Assembly (NCBI GenBank): GCA_023515745.1 | Contig: JALECJ010000257.1 | Span: 1,056,687-1,120,686, forward strand | Source: Amoeboaphelidium protococcarum | Lineage: Eukaryota; Aphelidiomycota; Aphelidea | DNA length: 64,000 nucleotides | Direction: 5' to 3' | In this document: piece after piece, positions 27,195 to 39,740 of the stretch | How positions within the stretch are numbered: position 1 is the first letter of the stretch | Layout of the letters: the number at the start of each line of letters is the position of its first letter | Notes under the pieces: model-generated | The model's input: the letters and a program-made list of their open reading frames with translations, nothing else | Told to the model about the DNA's origin: nothing | Database searches by the model: none | Position numbers and translations under genes: made by a program

Positions 27195-30100
27195 TCAAGA
27201 GTCCAAGATCTGCTATCTAATGTTAGCATGAATCAAGCACAGGTAGTCAATATAGTTCATATTGTCGTTGTTCTTGTCTTCAACCAGTAGTTGCATAAAG
27301 AGAGGCTCCATAGGATCTCCTTGTCTTATGATCTGCAACTGAACATACTGACCTCTTCTCATATCATCTTGAATGTGGCTAATCAGAGCACGAACTCTCA
27401 CTGATGTCACATTGTCAATCACTGGGAGTTCTCTCAATTTGATATCAATCTGCTCCACTCCCGGCTGACCAAACACGTCCTAGCAGAACTGATTGTCAAC
27501 ATTACGCGTAACATACATGTACAAAACTTCAGTATTCTCCAGCAGGTAGACACCATTCGGGCTAATGTAATCGATCGAGGCTCTGACCACATGAGGCAAT
27601 ACAAAATGATTCAACTGCGGATCATACTCACAGACGCCCTCCTGCAAGTCATGAATGGCAAATATTCTAGGATAGAACAGAGCAGTGCTCGCTCCCACAC
27701 CAATATTACGAACATACCGCATACCATGAACGCGAAAGTCTGACGACAGATCCACACCACCTCGAAGTGCTTTAAACTTCAGCATCGCCAATGACAAGAT
27801 AGGATACAGCTTGTACGTCTCTGGAAGTATCAACTACCCGGCGGCACCAGAAGATGCACAATGCTTCCTATATGCACCCAGAATCTAGACGCATAGATCG
27901 CTAAGCTGCTCCCTCACCACCTTCAGTTGGGTGCTCTAACACTGAGCAACCGCAGACTTGATAACGAGATTCAGAGTAGTGTCCATATCAGCATTTCTGA
28001 ACACATTAGCCAGCACTGTAGTAGATGGTAGAGTCAGATTTATAACACGTATCAGCCGTTATCCCAGAGCTGAGGTGTACAACATGGCAATCTAGAATGA
28101 GATATCAGCATTCTCATCAATTTTTCCATCGTGAACAAACTTGATGGCAATAGACTTTTCACTATCTACCACGCCCATTTCTACGTCAGTGGTATTGCGC
28201 ATCATAAAATTACCATGATGCTCCACTGCTCGCAATCCATTACCACACCTGACTCTGAGAATACAGTCATATCCAAATTACCTGGTAACGATTCTACGTA
28301 ACTCCTCTGCAAATCTGTATCCATCACGAGCGTAATTAAAGTTCACATACATGTAGGTATTTCCACCACTTATTGAACTCAATGGACCAATAGTGGCAAC
28401 ATCAATGTACTGCTGTGGAAATAGGAACAGATCAACACCTACACCACATCCAACTGCCTTCTCTGCCAACTTGACGTAAAAATCATTCTATGGAGCAAAC
28501 AAAGTCTTCTCCTTATCAGTATTGAACAACTTTGGATCTTCTCTACTGGTCAGTGATCCAGATCCAAAGTTTGGCAAAGATGATTACAGCACAACAATCC
28601 TCCCGCCAGTCTTAGCAAGGCCTGATAGCACAGCATCGACAGCTGAACCAAAACAAGTCTCAGGAGTGCGCGCACTAGAAAAGAGCTTAGGGAACTGCTT
28701 CAGTACAGATTCAATCTATTCTCGACACTCGACCGGATTAACCAGGAATCCATCCTCAATCGGTACAAAACCATCCTCCAAATCATTCATAGTCATAAGC
28801 TCTGGATTTAGTTTTTGGGAGTTCAAGTTAAAAAAGTGGACCGCTCTATCAAATGCCACAATTCCAATCTTACACAAAACTTCTCCCTCATCATTCTCAG
28901 GGAACAGATCCAGAATTTCCAGAAGTGTATCCACAGCCAACTGCATCATTCCACTTTGAATCGCATTAAATGAAACGTCAATCATAAATACAAAGCTGGC
29001 AGGTACAGGCTTTCGGAAACAGAATTCTGGTGTCGCCACAAAGTCAACTGTACCATATTGCAATTCCGGTCTCTGATAATGATCCAGCCCGAGGCCACCC
29101 ATATCTAGAGCAGAGAAATACTCGGCCGGTACTTCAGTATTACCAAACTCACAAATGTTGCAATACAATTTACGTCCACCATCGACAAAGCGCATAAATG
29201 GATTCACATATGCCTTACACCTATTGCATCTAACAGGACCTTGAGGACCCATATCAACAACCGGCACAGGTGGTTCATTGGATGGCATATGAGCCATTGG
29301 CTAAATAACTAGACCGAAAGGAATTTTACTCAAATTCGAAACCTCTGAAGTTCCAGGCACATTGTAAGTGGTGGCTCTAATAAATCTAGGAGCCGCGTTA
29401 CCATCATCAACACATAGAAAGTCTGTACTGGCCAGTGGAGGCAATTACTTAGAATTTGTTCGATACTCATGATTATCCCATAGCTCTTAGTCTTGACGCT
29501 ACACTTCCACCACCGAGGGAATCTAATCTGGATTTATCTTCTATCTCTACTACTCCATGAACTATGATTAAGACTACTATAATGGTTAAGGTGGAAATTA
29601 AGGAGGCATTGGTTACTACTACTAAAATTAAGGCTGCTACTAGGGAAACTACTACTACTACTACTATTGACTTTACATTGGAGGACCAGGCTAAGGTTAT
29701 TAAAACTACTGTAACGGAGGTGGTTGCATCGGGGCTCTCTATTACGGGTACTACGGTTATTACTACAATGACTGTTACAATTACGGAAACTGCATCTGAG
29801 GCTATCTCTGCATGTTAGGACTCATCTAATTGCTAAAGCCATTAGGAGGAGTACCAGGACCGGTAGAGGAGACTGGAGGCATAGATGGCGATGGTTACTA
29901 CTACTATCCTGGATAGACTCTTCTTGAAGAACTTGTACTGCCGGCAGGACTAACTCTATTGACAGACGGGCGCATCATCTACGGCGATCCATTTAATTGC
30001 ATCTACTACATTCCATTAGCCAATTATCCAGCCATATTGCCACTACAAAAACAAAAGGTATTATCAAAATGTTATTCCTGCTGATTAGATGTTATAAACT

Positions 30101-30270
30101 TACTTTTACTATGGCATAGCAGGCCTCATCTATTATTATCCCTAATGTTACTACTGAGGCAAAGGCGGTCTGAACTATTAGCCATTAGGCGGCGGTCTCT
30201 GATCCATCTACGGTCTAAACTATCCTTAGGGGAACTACTACGGCTATTGAGGTGGTGGTCTTTACTGCAT
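27195..30270 (-). CDS. SEC24: Sec24 COPII cargo adaptor, copy 1 (one intron)
   Basis: Exons 30270-30104 and 30042-27195 flank a 61-nt intron (30043-30103; GTAAGT...TTGTAG) and give 1,004 aa. The first 230 residues are Gln/Pro-rich, with most Gln codons TAG or TAA. The Sec24 core follows: KIPFGLVIQP, then a zinc-binding RCNRC...CNIC near 327-350 and a trunk with FVFMIDVSFNAIQ. Beta-sandwich, helical and gelsolin domains end in NYIDYLCLIHANIRQQILDS. Sec24 binds cargo and Sec23 in the inner COPII coat at ER exit sites. Compared with copy 2 it seems closer to the animal Sec24C/D type, but that is only an impression. Confidence 0.95.
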
Positions 30271-30665
30271 ATTTATTATATTTTTATACACACTAACACG
30301 AAGACTCTACCAAAAACGGTACAGTACAGTACAGTAAAAGTGATTGGATCTTGTAAGTGTAAAGAGTGCCTATCGCAAAGGAAGAAATCCGCAGAGAATG
30401 ATTGAACGTCAAGACGAAGAACTGTTAAAGGCAAGGAACGGGCGGGAGTGTTTCAAAGAAGGCGTCACGTTATGTAAGTACAGTACTGTATAGCGTTAAG
30501 GATCTCACACTCTCTCAGGATGATGGTGATGGTGATGTCTATTGAGTGCTCATTCTCACCAGATTATATAATGGTTGATGATGATGATCTACTGAACAAA
30601 CATAAATTTGCCCCAAGTATTTGGCGCGAAAACTGGATTAGACTAATTTTTTTAATCAATCAACT
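30271..30665. other. Intergenic region with a short TACAG repeat
   Basis: About 395 bases separate Sec24 from the receptor kinase. Near 30315-30335 there are four units of an ACAGT repeat. An ATG-rich run lies near 30520. No gene was recognised. Confidence 0.35.
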
Positions 30666-33600
30666 TCACATCAATTCATTCAAAAAACGCATCAACTCAA
30701 CAGCTTGGGGCCTTAAAGTTGGATCCTATGCCCATGCAACATCGATGATCTACAGCAAATTTTAACAGCGAGACTCATTGAAGAACTGATTGTTGTTAGA
30801 TGGGCGTACACCTTACTAAACGCTAACGATTACATCTTCTACCCGCAACTGAGGCCATGCTTTAGTACGCGTCAAAATCTCATTCATCACAATGGCGACA
30901 GAGTAAATGTCACGCTTAAACCACAACTCCATCGGCACGGTGTACTTGAACAAAACCTCTGGTGCAGCATAGCGAACAGTAGCACCATTGATGCTATTCC
31001 ACTACAGACCAGTTACTGCCTTTGAACTATCAACAATTGTACACACACCAAAATCAGTCAAGCACAATCTCAACTTACCATCACGCTACTCCATTAGATA
31101 GTTTGCAGATTTTATATCATTATGCACCACAAAAGACTAGTGCAAGACATCAATGCCAGCAACTGCATCATGACATAGTTGCAGCACCATGTCAAAAGTA
31201 AGATTGATTGACATTTCTCCATCAATGAGTCTTTGCAATGCACCAAGTTCAAAGTACGGCATTATCAATACCTTGGCTTGATGATCAAATGCAGCCAATT
31301 TAGCCACGTATTCGCTCTGGTGGAACTTCCACAGAAGCGCCACCTCTTGCATAAACACTTCAAAGCTACTATCTTACGTTGCAAATTTACCGACAAATGT
31401 ACGCACACCACTATTACTTAACCAATGATTTTGAGGCACGTTGAACATATCCACAAGTGCTACTATGCCTTAACTGCCTTTAGATAATACTCGGTCATCA
31501 AAACGCCTAAAGTTGACACCCTCTTTCAACTCCATGAATGCAGGAATAGCGATTTCCATTGCAGTATTCATCATCGTTGTTGCATTGAAGACTGACGGCA
31601 TTGCGGTGATGTTGGTGCCAAGATGTGGCATCACATTAGTAATGGACGTCGTGATCGAAGAGTAAGTGGCATTGGTTGGACGCATGGTAGATTTACGCTA
31701 ATTTCTTCGGAGTCTGCGTAGAAATAGCCAGATTGCAATTATAAAGCAAATGGCAAATGACAATAGCACTGAAGAAACGATTGCGCCAAGACTAACAGAT
31801 TATGCACCAGCTGAAGTACCCCTACCAGCACCCAAAGTAAAACTAAACTCATCTGCAGCAGAGTAAGTTAATTTTTCACCAAAACTGCCAGTAAAGAACT
31901 AAATCAATGTCTATGTGCCGCTTTGAGACGAAGATAGCGTACTACTAGAGCCATGAGACGAATACCTTGAGGCAGATGCGACAACCGTACCGGTAGCAAC
32001 TAAATTATTAGAACTAGACGCTGGAAGCGACACAGTCTTTGTGGACTAGGAGCTTGCAGTTTGAAGAGTAAAACTCGATACAGGACCAGACAAAAAGGAG
32101 ATGATTGAGCTAGTAGTCGACACATCAAAAGTGATAGTAGTGGTAGGGGTCATAGTCGGCGTCGTCGTTGATGTTGTCGTAGTTGTTGTAGTTGTCGTGG
32201 TTGTTGTTGTCGTAGTCGTCGTAGTGGTTGTACTCGATGTTGAAGTTGTAGTAGTAGTTGAGGTGGTCGTCGTAGTTGAGGTGGTCGTCGTAGTCGTAGT
32301 CGTCGTAGTACTTGTAGTGGTAGTTGTGGCAGTAGTTGTGGTAGTAGTTGTAGTCGTAGGAGTAGTAGTTGTGGTAGTAGTTGTAGTCGTAGGAGTAGTA
32401 GTTGTGGTAGTAGTTGTAGTCGTAGGAGTAGTAGCAATGGCAATGCAGGTGGTGCTTGGAGTTCCAGGCAAATATTTCACAATGAAGACCTAATTAGAGT
32501 CGGTGTACGTCCTGCTGTAACATATCAAACCATCAGTGTTTGCAAATTCAGCAAAGTCATTACTTGGCAAAAACCCTGACAAGTAAGCAGCACCAGTAGA
32601 ATCAAATCCGGATGCTACAGCCCGCATTTGGCTGGAGCTAAACGTCGGTACAAGGGAAGACGGCTGCACTAAACCATTCAAATCGACAAGCACCAATGCT
32701 CCTCCGTTGCTTTGCACCATTGGAGAGACACCATATGTGGCCTGAGAGGAATCTCGAACTTAAATAAGTCCAGAGCCTGAACCAATCGAATAGCTCAGCA
32801 ATCCAGAGGGACTTATCCATAATTCATCAAATGCATTAGTCTAAGTACCAGGCCACGTGAACTAGTTTAACCATAAATAAGCTCCTGTAGATGAAAATTT
32901 AACTACAAAGCACGGCAAATTCAGTGGAAGAGTTGCTTATATACCAGTGCCATCAGCTCCCTAAATGCTTAAAGAAAAAGCACCATATGTACACTTCACA
33001 TATAGGCTAGACGATGTGTCAAATACAAGTCCTGCAACTCCTGTACTTGATCCGGATCCATACCAAAAAAAGGTATTTAACATGGTTCCACTCGAGTCAT
33101 ACACAACGGCAAAGGAACAACCTTTACCGGGCAAGTCCATAGATTATGTTTTGACAAGCTGATCTTGAAGATTATAAACTTAGAGCAATGAATCACAGAA
33201 AATGTTACCTCCAACTGCAACTCTACCATCAACGCTGCTGACAGCAGAGGCTTGAGGAACGAAGCTCGATAGGGCCGAGTTTTGTAACTTTGCAACCCAT
33301 GCTACTGTTCCATCACGTTTTAGCTTGACGGCATACATTATATTGTACAATCCCGGTGAAGAGCGAGAAACCTAGACATTATTGGAGCCTGTCATGGCAA
33401 AATTTGCCCCAGACTGCACATTAAAAGCGATTTCACCACTGCTTGCCACATACCCTCCACCAGGATAGCTAGAGCCCGCGCTCGTAGACTGAGCCACCCA
33501 TTAAAAGGTACCACCATTCGACCAGCTAATTACAAACATACCGCCATCGCCGGAAACGGGGGTAATTGTACGCGTTATTGAGCCCGATGCAGAATAAACC

Positions 33601-33965
33601 TGTGTCTGCTGTTAGATCCAACCATAACATACAGTGCTACCAAATGAATCTCCGCCCACGTTGATTAGATAAATATTGCCCTAAAGTGCAGCATGCCACC
33701 ACATGGTACCATTTGGGAAGAATTTCACAACAAAGCCGCGAGTACCAGAGCCAGGCAGAGTAATTGTGGCCTAAACATCGCCATTTACACCATACACTTT
33801 TATGCTTGGGTCGGAAGTATGTCCAGCCATCAGCATGTTGCCAAGAGGATCAACCGCAGAATTGGCGATTGTCATCGAGGAGGCGCCAATGCTGACTATT
33901 CGATCAACATAATAAGCTTTTACCACCAGTAGTAGGCCTAACAAAGCATTCCAAAACATCATCAT
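30666..33965 (-). CDS. Receptor-like protein kinase with Thr-rich stalk
   Basis: One 1,099-aa frame in a single exon. A signal peptide (MMMFWNALLGLLLVVKAYYV) opens an ectodomain of about 480 residues made of repeated blades with DPLGNMLMAGHTSD-type motifs (SBBP/beta-propeller-like). A stalk of about 100 residues, nearly pure Thr with '...TTPTTT...' units, follows near 505-605. After a Ser/Thr-rich spacer there is one membrane segment (AIVSSVLLSFAICFIIAIWLFL, about 726-748), a basic stop-transfer RRLRR and a kinase domain (about 815-1090). It has HNDIKSANYLM in the catalytic loop, DFG, and an APEVL activation end. The HRD motif is HND and the Gly-loop is weak (LSKGSQGIVA), so activity is uncertain. 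TKL type; ligand unknown. Confidence 0.85.
32120..32450 (-). repeat. Threonine-codon low-complexity repeat in the receptor kinase
   Basis: About 330 bases of ACN codons, interspersed with a few TCN, CCN and GCN codons, encode the stalk. Units of ACTACTCCTACGACTACAAC-type order recur several times, which points to expansion by slippage. Its reverse complement gives a spurious poly-Val frame. Confidence 0.9.
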
Positions 33966-34761
33966 GCAATTATTATAATTCTAGATAAACAACAGCAAAT
34001 GTATGGATGAGAAGAAGTGAGATGAAAAGTAGTAATATAATCTAATGAGAAGCTATTTTTAGAACGAACTTGTGGCTATGACAAAATCAATCTCCACCTA
34101 TGCAGCAAAGCATGGCAACTGGTACGAAAATGAGTTCAGGCATATCATATCGTATTCTATATTCATTTTCAACAGATATTAAGTTAGATTCGGTTGGTAT
34201 TTGAAAAACAAAAATCACCTCCAAGTGCAAAGCATACTAGAGAACTCAACAAGAAGCCTCATGGGAATTGTTCAATGGCTATTATGCGCGACTTGCCGCA
34301 GACAGCTATATGAAACAGCATGCTGATACCAAAAAACTTTGCTCCTGTAAGAGCTCATTAAATTTTTCCGCTGGTAGACACGGCTATTTCTTCCAACATC
34401 TGATACGCACAGTGTATGATGTACACAATTGGCTATGTTGTTAAACGCGATTGGATATGAAAGAGTTTATATTCACTTTTATCAGCAAGAGTCCAAACGT
34501 GATCACTCATATGAGACTACGTGGTTTTTTAAGATTCACCATTTTTAAGAATAACGTATCACAATTTTACGTTCTTGAGTGATGACCAGATACAGTATAT
34601 TGTCCTCTAAATCCAAAGAATGTCACACTTGATATGCTAAATACATCAACTTGCTCCCGTTTTACGGTGCACAATCCAGGGGTGATCAGCTTTCATATTT
34701 TCATACTTTTTATTGAAACTCAGTTCATATCTTCTCACGATATAAACGAAAGTGCTTGTAA
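33966..34761. other. Intergenic region between two divergent surface/secreted genes
   Basis: About 800 A/T-rich bases form the shared upstream region of the receptor kinase (minus) and secreted protein A (plus). No gene, RNA or clear motif was recognised. Confidence 0.35.
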
Positions 34762-35832
34762 ATGGAGATCGCTAGTAATTTTATGCACATGCTGGTCATG
34801 ATAATGATACTCCTCTAGTGCTCGATGATCGTCGATGCTGTTATCGTATAGAGAGCCGGTCATCAATTTACGCATCTACGGTTTGGCGCGTTACCAATGT
34901 AGATAAGACCAATTCGGGGAATGATCAGAAACGGCGTTGGAGTTAAAGCAATTGCCTAGCCTGATTTTCACTTCAGTGAATCTATTAAGGATATAGATAC
35001 GGCCGTCAAGTTGTTGTTTCGAGGACGTCAAGACACTGGGGACTCAGTATCTGGTGGGCCAGTGACTAGTGTAAAGTCACCGCAGGAAAATTCCGAGCTG
35101 TTGGCAAAATCTGCAAATGCGATATTTAATCAAGATACGCTGGAATTGCTGATATAAAAGCTTATATTTTAGACAGAAGATCTGGCAGCTACCACTACAA
35201 TGAAATTCGTGAGTAAAGATCAGCTAAAATCAATATTGCACAATTAGCGCTCAGTCGCGGTTATCAACGCATTTTCATTGCTGGAAACTCATTTGGACAA
35301 TATCGTACTCAATGATTATATTAGCTTTGCCCATTTAATCCGCTTGCAGTATTCCCTCATTGACTGCCTTCCTATTGACCCAAAAGTAAGTCCCGAGCAG
35401 GATTTAGATCTGCGTTTCGCTCTAACTCGCCATGTTGGGAAGCGATTGAAAGAACGACTGTCAGTATGGGTTTAAGGAGATTTGGGGTATCCCGAACGCG
35501 CGTATCTGTTCATTATTGAGGCATTTAAGCAACCAAAAGATGCAAAGCAGCCGAAGGTTAACTATTTCATTGACTTTGTGATGGATCAAGTCTCTATGGT
35601 CTCTGTAGATCTTTTGTACGCTGGTAAATGGGTACGTTTCAATCGGTTAATGATTGCGCTGTATACCACCCCTGCCCACTTGTTGCTGGATCTTTCAATA
35701 AGCTAAGTAGGAATGGCTCTCTTTAGCTGGTTCTACGATGGGCCAAATGGATAGAGGTTGTCACTGCCAGCACCATAGTTCAACAGGCACTATCAGCTCT
35801 TGAGAAATTTGTAGAACATTAAATTGTTCTGA
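34762..35832 (+). CDS. Secreted protein A of unknown family (tandem paralogue of next gene)
   Basis: This is a 356-aa frame with a likely N-terminal signal peptide (residues 1-28, with hydrophobic MLVMIMILLQCSMIVDA). I do not recognise the rest. It is helical and has an HLIRLQYSLIDCLPID block near residues 195-210 and a C-terminal region VNYFIDFVMDQVSMVSVDLL near 270-290. Both align by eye with the next gene, so the two form a divergent pair. No catalytic motif, glycosidase box or membrane anchor is seen. Likely secreted or in the secretory pathway. Confidence 0.7.
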
Positions 35833-36124
35833 TCAAAGGTCACCAACAGCATCATCATTACTGTTTGAGTTATCATTAGATTAAATATAGATAAAATGCA
35901 CAACAGTCCTATTTGTATTAGCTTATTGTTATGCTTTTCATTCACATCCTATTTCACGTTTTAGAATAATTTCATATTCTGTTCATATCCCAACCATGTC
36001 AGTGTGATCCTGCAATGTACCAAATCTTGTAAATATTCCGTACCTATCTATATTGCCCCTTGATCAAGCGCGACGATCACTGCATCTCCTTCCCACGGAC
36101 AATGCTCACTACTAAATTAATGAA

Positions 36125-37216
36125 ATGCTGATGTTTTGCTGCGTGATTACGCTATTGTTTGTGTGTGCTCATGGCGTGAATATTGGTATACCCTAATATC
36201 GCTCACTCGCGTCATATCGTCCGTTGTATCATCCTGCTCTCAAGGCTGGCCCTAGTAGATCAACTCTACCCAATAGAAGCAGAAATAGATTAGCTGCTGC
36301 TCCACAGGCTTTTATGGATCCACACTCCATTTTAAGAAGGGCTTAATAAGACTCTAATTCTCTGCTTTCCACGGCGCATAGTAAATGGAAAGACTTCAGA
36401 CGTGATAAGTCGTATGCTTCTGAGAAGCTTTTTAAATCCATGAAGTCTTAAAGCGATCCGTGGACGTTGGCAGAAGATGCTGAGCGCTTGTTCTAATTTG
36501 AGGCTGTCGATACTTTTATTGCGCTATTGTAATAAAGCGTAGCTCTGAGTGATGATGATCATTCGCCAATCCTGAAGCAGTATTTTGGTAAACACGTGGT
36601 GAAGTTTCTAATATCAACGAAGGCAAAGGTGATTCTGAATGCATTTGCAGACATTGAGCAGAGGCGAAAATTGCTTAGAATGGAAGATTGCATTCAATAA
36701 GTTTAACTCATTCGTATGCAGTATCTTCTGGTTGAGGAACTTCCGTTTGTTGATTAAATTTCCGCTGCAGATTAATTTAACATCCGACAGAGCATTTATC
36801 AGTACATATCAAATAGTATCCTATTACTCTTCAATAAATGGCTGGATAGTTAACGCGTTTCCTTAGAAGAAACTATATCGGACAGAGGTGTCAGTATGAT
36901 TGTTAAGTTCCTGGATTACGCATTTGAAATGCCTTCATTGACGCGTGATGAAGACTATCACTCATTCGCAGACTTTGTGTTACAAGAGGTGACGTCTCTA
37001 ATGGTTTATCTACTCCACACTGGAGATAGGCTCACATTTTAGTAGTTGCGCAGAAAGCTTTACTCTGGAAAGATGGAATTACTACTTTCTGCTGATAATG
37101 AAAAAAGTGGATTGAGATATAAATGGACTTACAGCGGCTTCATTGGACAGCCGCAGATATTCCGTGTGGATGCTTTCAATCAATACCACAAGACTATAGG
37201 CGAATCACCAATTTGA
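36125..37216 (+). CDS. Secreted protein B of unknown family (paralogue of preceding gene)
   Basis: A 363-aa frame begins with a clean signal peptide (MLMFCCVITLLFVCAHGVN, cleavage near residue 18). A basic, Ser-rich N-terminal part follows. The core (about residues 150-320) repeats the pattern of protein A: NAFADIE, QLIRMQYLLVEELPFVD and YHSFADFVLQEVTSLMVYLL with matching LTFQQLRRKLY. Same strand, 292 bases downstream of its paralogue, so tandem duplication is likely. Family unknown. A second ATG two codons in would serve equally well. Confidence 0.72.
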
Positions 37217-37303
37217 ATTTAAAAATATATAGTAAGTAAAATTACCAGTTTGAATTTGAAGTATAAATGATTAATGTAAATAAGTAATATTCATTTGTTG
37301 TGT

Positions 37304-38431
37304 TCATTTTTAATCAACAGGCTGTTACAAAGTTCTGCGCTTCTTTGCTTTGCCACGTTTCGTGTCATCCGTACACTACACAGTATGGGCATCCAAGCAG
37401 GTTATTCTACTACCAATAGATATTCTGGCAAGAGAACTGGACTCTTGTGCATCAAGACTGATAATATCATTAAGATCCCATACAGATATCTCACCCTGAG
37501 AGTCACCAGTGATAAGGTATTACTTATTATCATCATCACCTGTACTGTGCACTTTGATAGATTTGATACGACAATCATGCAAATTCACAGCTTTCATGCA
37601 TAGAATACGACCATCTTCATCAGCATCGTCCACATTCCATACTCTGACACATCCATCTTCATGACTGCTGATAATAAATTCATCTTCAGTATCTTTACTG
37701 ACCACAAAGGCAAAGTCAAGCATCTTCTCACCAAAGCTCTCTGCGTAACATACACGCGTCAATCTTTCTACTTGCTTACTAATAGACGTGATTTCAATAC
37801 GGTCAGAGAAGAGAATACCATATGAAGTCCCATCTACATTCCACATAATACGATCGGGATGTTGGGATATAATACGTCCAAGTTCTCGCTTCTCTTTAAT
37901 GCTCAGACTGTCCAAATCTAAATCAGCGCCCAGACGTGAACGCGTACTGTTGGCACATTTTCCAGTCGTAAGATTCCACAGCTTTACGCATTTATCATTA
38001 GCTCCAATAGATAGCGCTACTGAGCCAGACGGGTGTATAGCTACGTCACTAACCGGTCCCTTATGGCCTTTCAAAGTCTTTAGCAATTCAAAATCTTGAG
38101 TGCGGTATAACTAAATCGTACCATCAGATGAGGCAGATATCATATGGGAATCCTTATAGAATTTAAGAGAATGAATAGAACCACTATGTGAATGCAAAGA
38201 TCCCAACTCCTTCTTCTTCTTCATATTGAACAGTTTAATCACTTCATCACTACTACCACTGGCCAGGAATTCTCCTCCTATGGCTACAGTTTTCACAGCT
38301 CCAATATGCGCGGCAAACCCGAAACTCATTTCCATATCAAGCGAATTATCGCCATTATCCTAAGATATTTTGGTGTCAATACCAACCAAAAGCTTTTCAT
38401 ACGTACCAGCAACAATAGTAAACTGAGTCAT
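37304..38431 (-). CDS. MAK11: MAK11/PAK1IP1-like WD40 ribosome biogenesis protein
   Basis: The 375-aa frame carries about six WD repeats. Characteristic is GAVKTVAIGGEFLASGSSDE near residues 38-57, then LKGHKGPVSDVAIHPSG, LSIGANDKCVKLWNL and, after an insertion, HEDGCVRVWNV. The tail is basic (KRGKAKKRRTL). Yeast Mak11 and human PAK1IP1 act in pre-60S maturation in the nucleolus. It is convergent with secreted protein B, 87 bases apart. No intron. Confidence 0.88.
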
Positions 38432-38664
38432 ATCGATTTTACTGATTATTTCTACTGAGAATTTAGTATCAGATTCGAAAGATTTGATCAGTTTTCAAGG
38501 AGACAGCGAGTCGCAGTGTTCACGCAGTAACACCTAGCTTTAAAAAAAAATTAGAATATTCAATTTGAGAGTATTAATTCTTATATATTCAAAATTTCGA
38601 TTCAAATTTCATTATCACACTACCTCTTCCTTTGGTCGAGTGGTCTTATCATTAACACGCGGTA

Positions 38665-39381
38665 TCATTGCTCTTGGTGCTGGAACAAAACTGACTGCTT
38701 CATCAGATCCTTGTGCTCATCAGAGACATTCAAAGCACCTTCATCACACTTCACAGTGGTTGGTCTCACGAACACAGAGTTCAATACTTCAGTACTAAAA
38801 TAGGCAAAGTAAGACTTATACTCCTAAGTCTCACCATCACGCTTCACCTGGCCATAGCTGCCCAGCCACTTTTCAGTAGACGCATCAATCAGCACATAGC
38901 TGAAACCATCCTTGATTGGATAAGTGTTCTTGTATGCCTTTGCAACCTTGCCGCCAAAGAAGTACGTTGCTTCATAGTGGAATGGACGGTCCACAGGATC
39001 CTTGAAACCATTCTTGTAATGAGTACACTTGACACCATGCTTCTCTTGCTGACTGTAAACATATAAATCATTCTCGTACTACAGGAAGGTAACATTAGCC
39101 TAATTACTCACGAAAACCACCTTGGCAGTCTTCTGATTCTGATCATAGTACTACTCAGTGTACGACTTTGTTGATGGACTAAACTCGATCACCGTGAACT
39201 TGTCAGGAATATCAACATAGCCGTCATCATCAGTGGTACGCATTTGACTACCATCACCATTAGCACCGGTAAACTTGACCGCAGACAAATCCATGCCAGT
39301 CAAATCGCGGATCCAGTCAGTGGACAGAGGAGATGCACTTGCAACAGCTGCAGCGACTGCAATTAAGGTAAAGACTTTCAT
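38665..39381 (-). CDS. Small secreted protein, unknown family
   Basis: A 238-aa frame with a textbook signal peptide MKVFTLIAVAAAVASASP (cleavage after ASA). The mature part is rich in Tyr, Lys and Asp, has a single Cys pair (CTHY, KCDEG) and repeated beta-strand-like segments such as KFTVIEFSPSTKSYTEQYYD and KVVFVSNQANVTF. I recognise no family. The Met at 39381 is chosen over an in-frame ATG 16 codons upstream because the signal peptide begins there. Likely secreted or wall-associated. Confidence 0.65.
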
Positions 39382-39740
39382 TATTGTTATTATTATGAGC
39401 CAGGTGTTATTTTGTTGTAGTTGAAGCACTTGAGGACTAAGATTGGGAACGACTAGTATGAGATTTTATACCAGGGTGTTGCGTCATATGTGTCATCATC
39501 ATCATATGTTGTTCACACTATGATTCACAATCATACTATCATTCAAGTGTTTGCATCAGAACACGCGTGGTATAAACTCGCGCGTCATAAAGCGATTTAG
39601 ATTGAACTTCAGACAGTATCTGATACTTTGAATCGATAAAACTTTAAAGAGAAGTAAGCAGCTTAATATGCACATGTCAGTAAAATCAAACTTTATTAAA
39701 GGTCGGCAATCAATCAATCAATCAGTTAATCAATCGCACA
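39382..39740. other. Intergenic region with an ACGCGT site
   Basis: About 360 bases upstream of the small secreted protein. One ACGCGT lies at 39563-39568, about 180 bases before its start, next to a second CG cluster (CTCGCGCG). Otherwise A/T-rich and without gene. Confidence 0.35.

Noticed and set aside
29564-29818. Thr/Ile-rich plus-strand frame
   Set aside because: Antisense of the Gln-rich N-terminus of Sec24 copy 1 (CTA/TTA on plus equals TAG/TAA on minus).
32101-32493. Poly-valine protein on the plus strand
   Set aside because: It is the reverse complement of the Thr-rich stalk of the receptor kinase, which is in frame with signal peptide, membrane segment and kinase.
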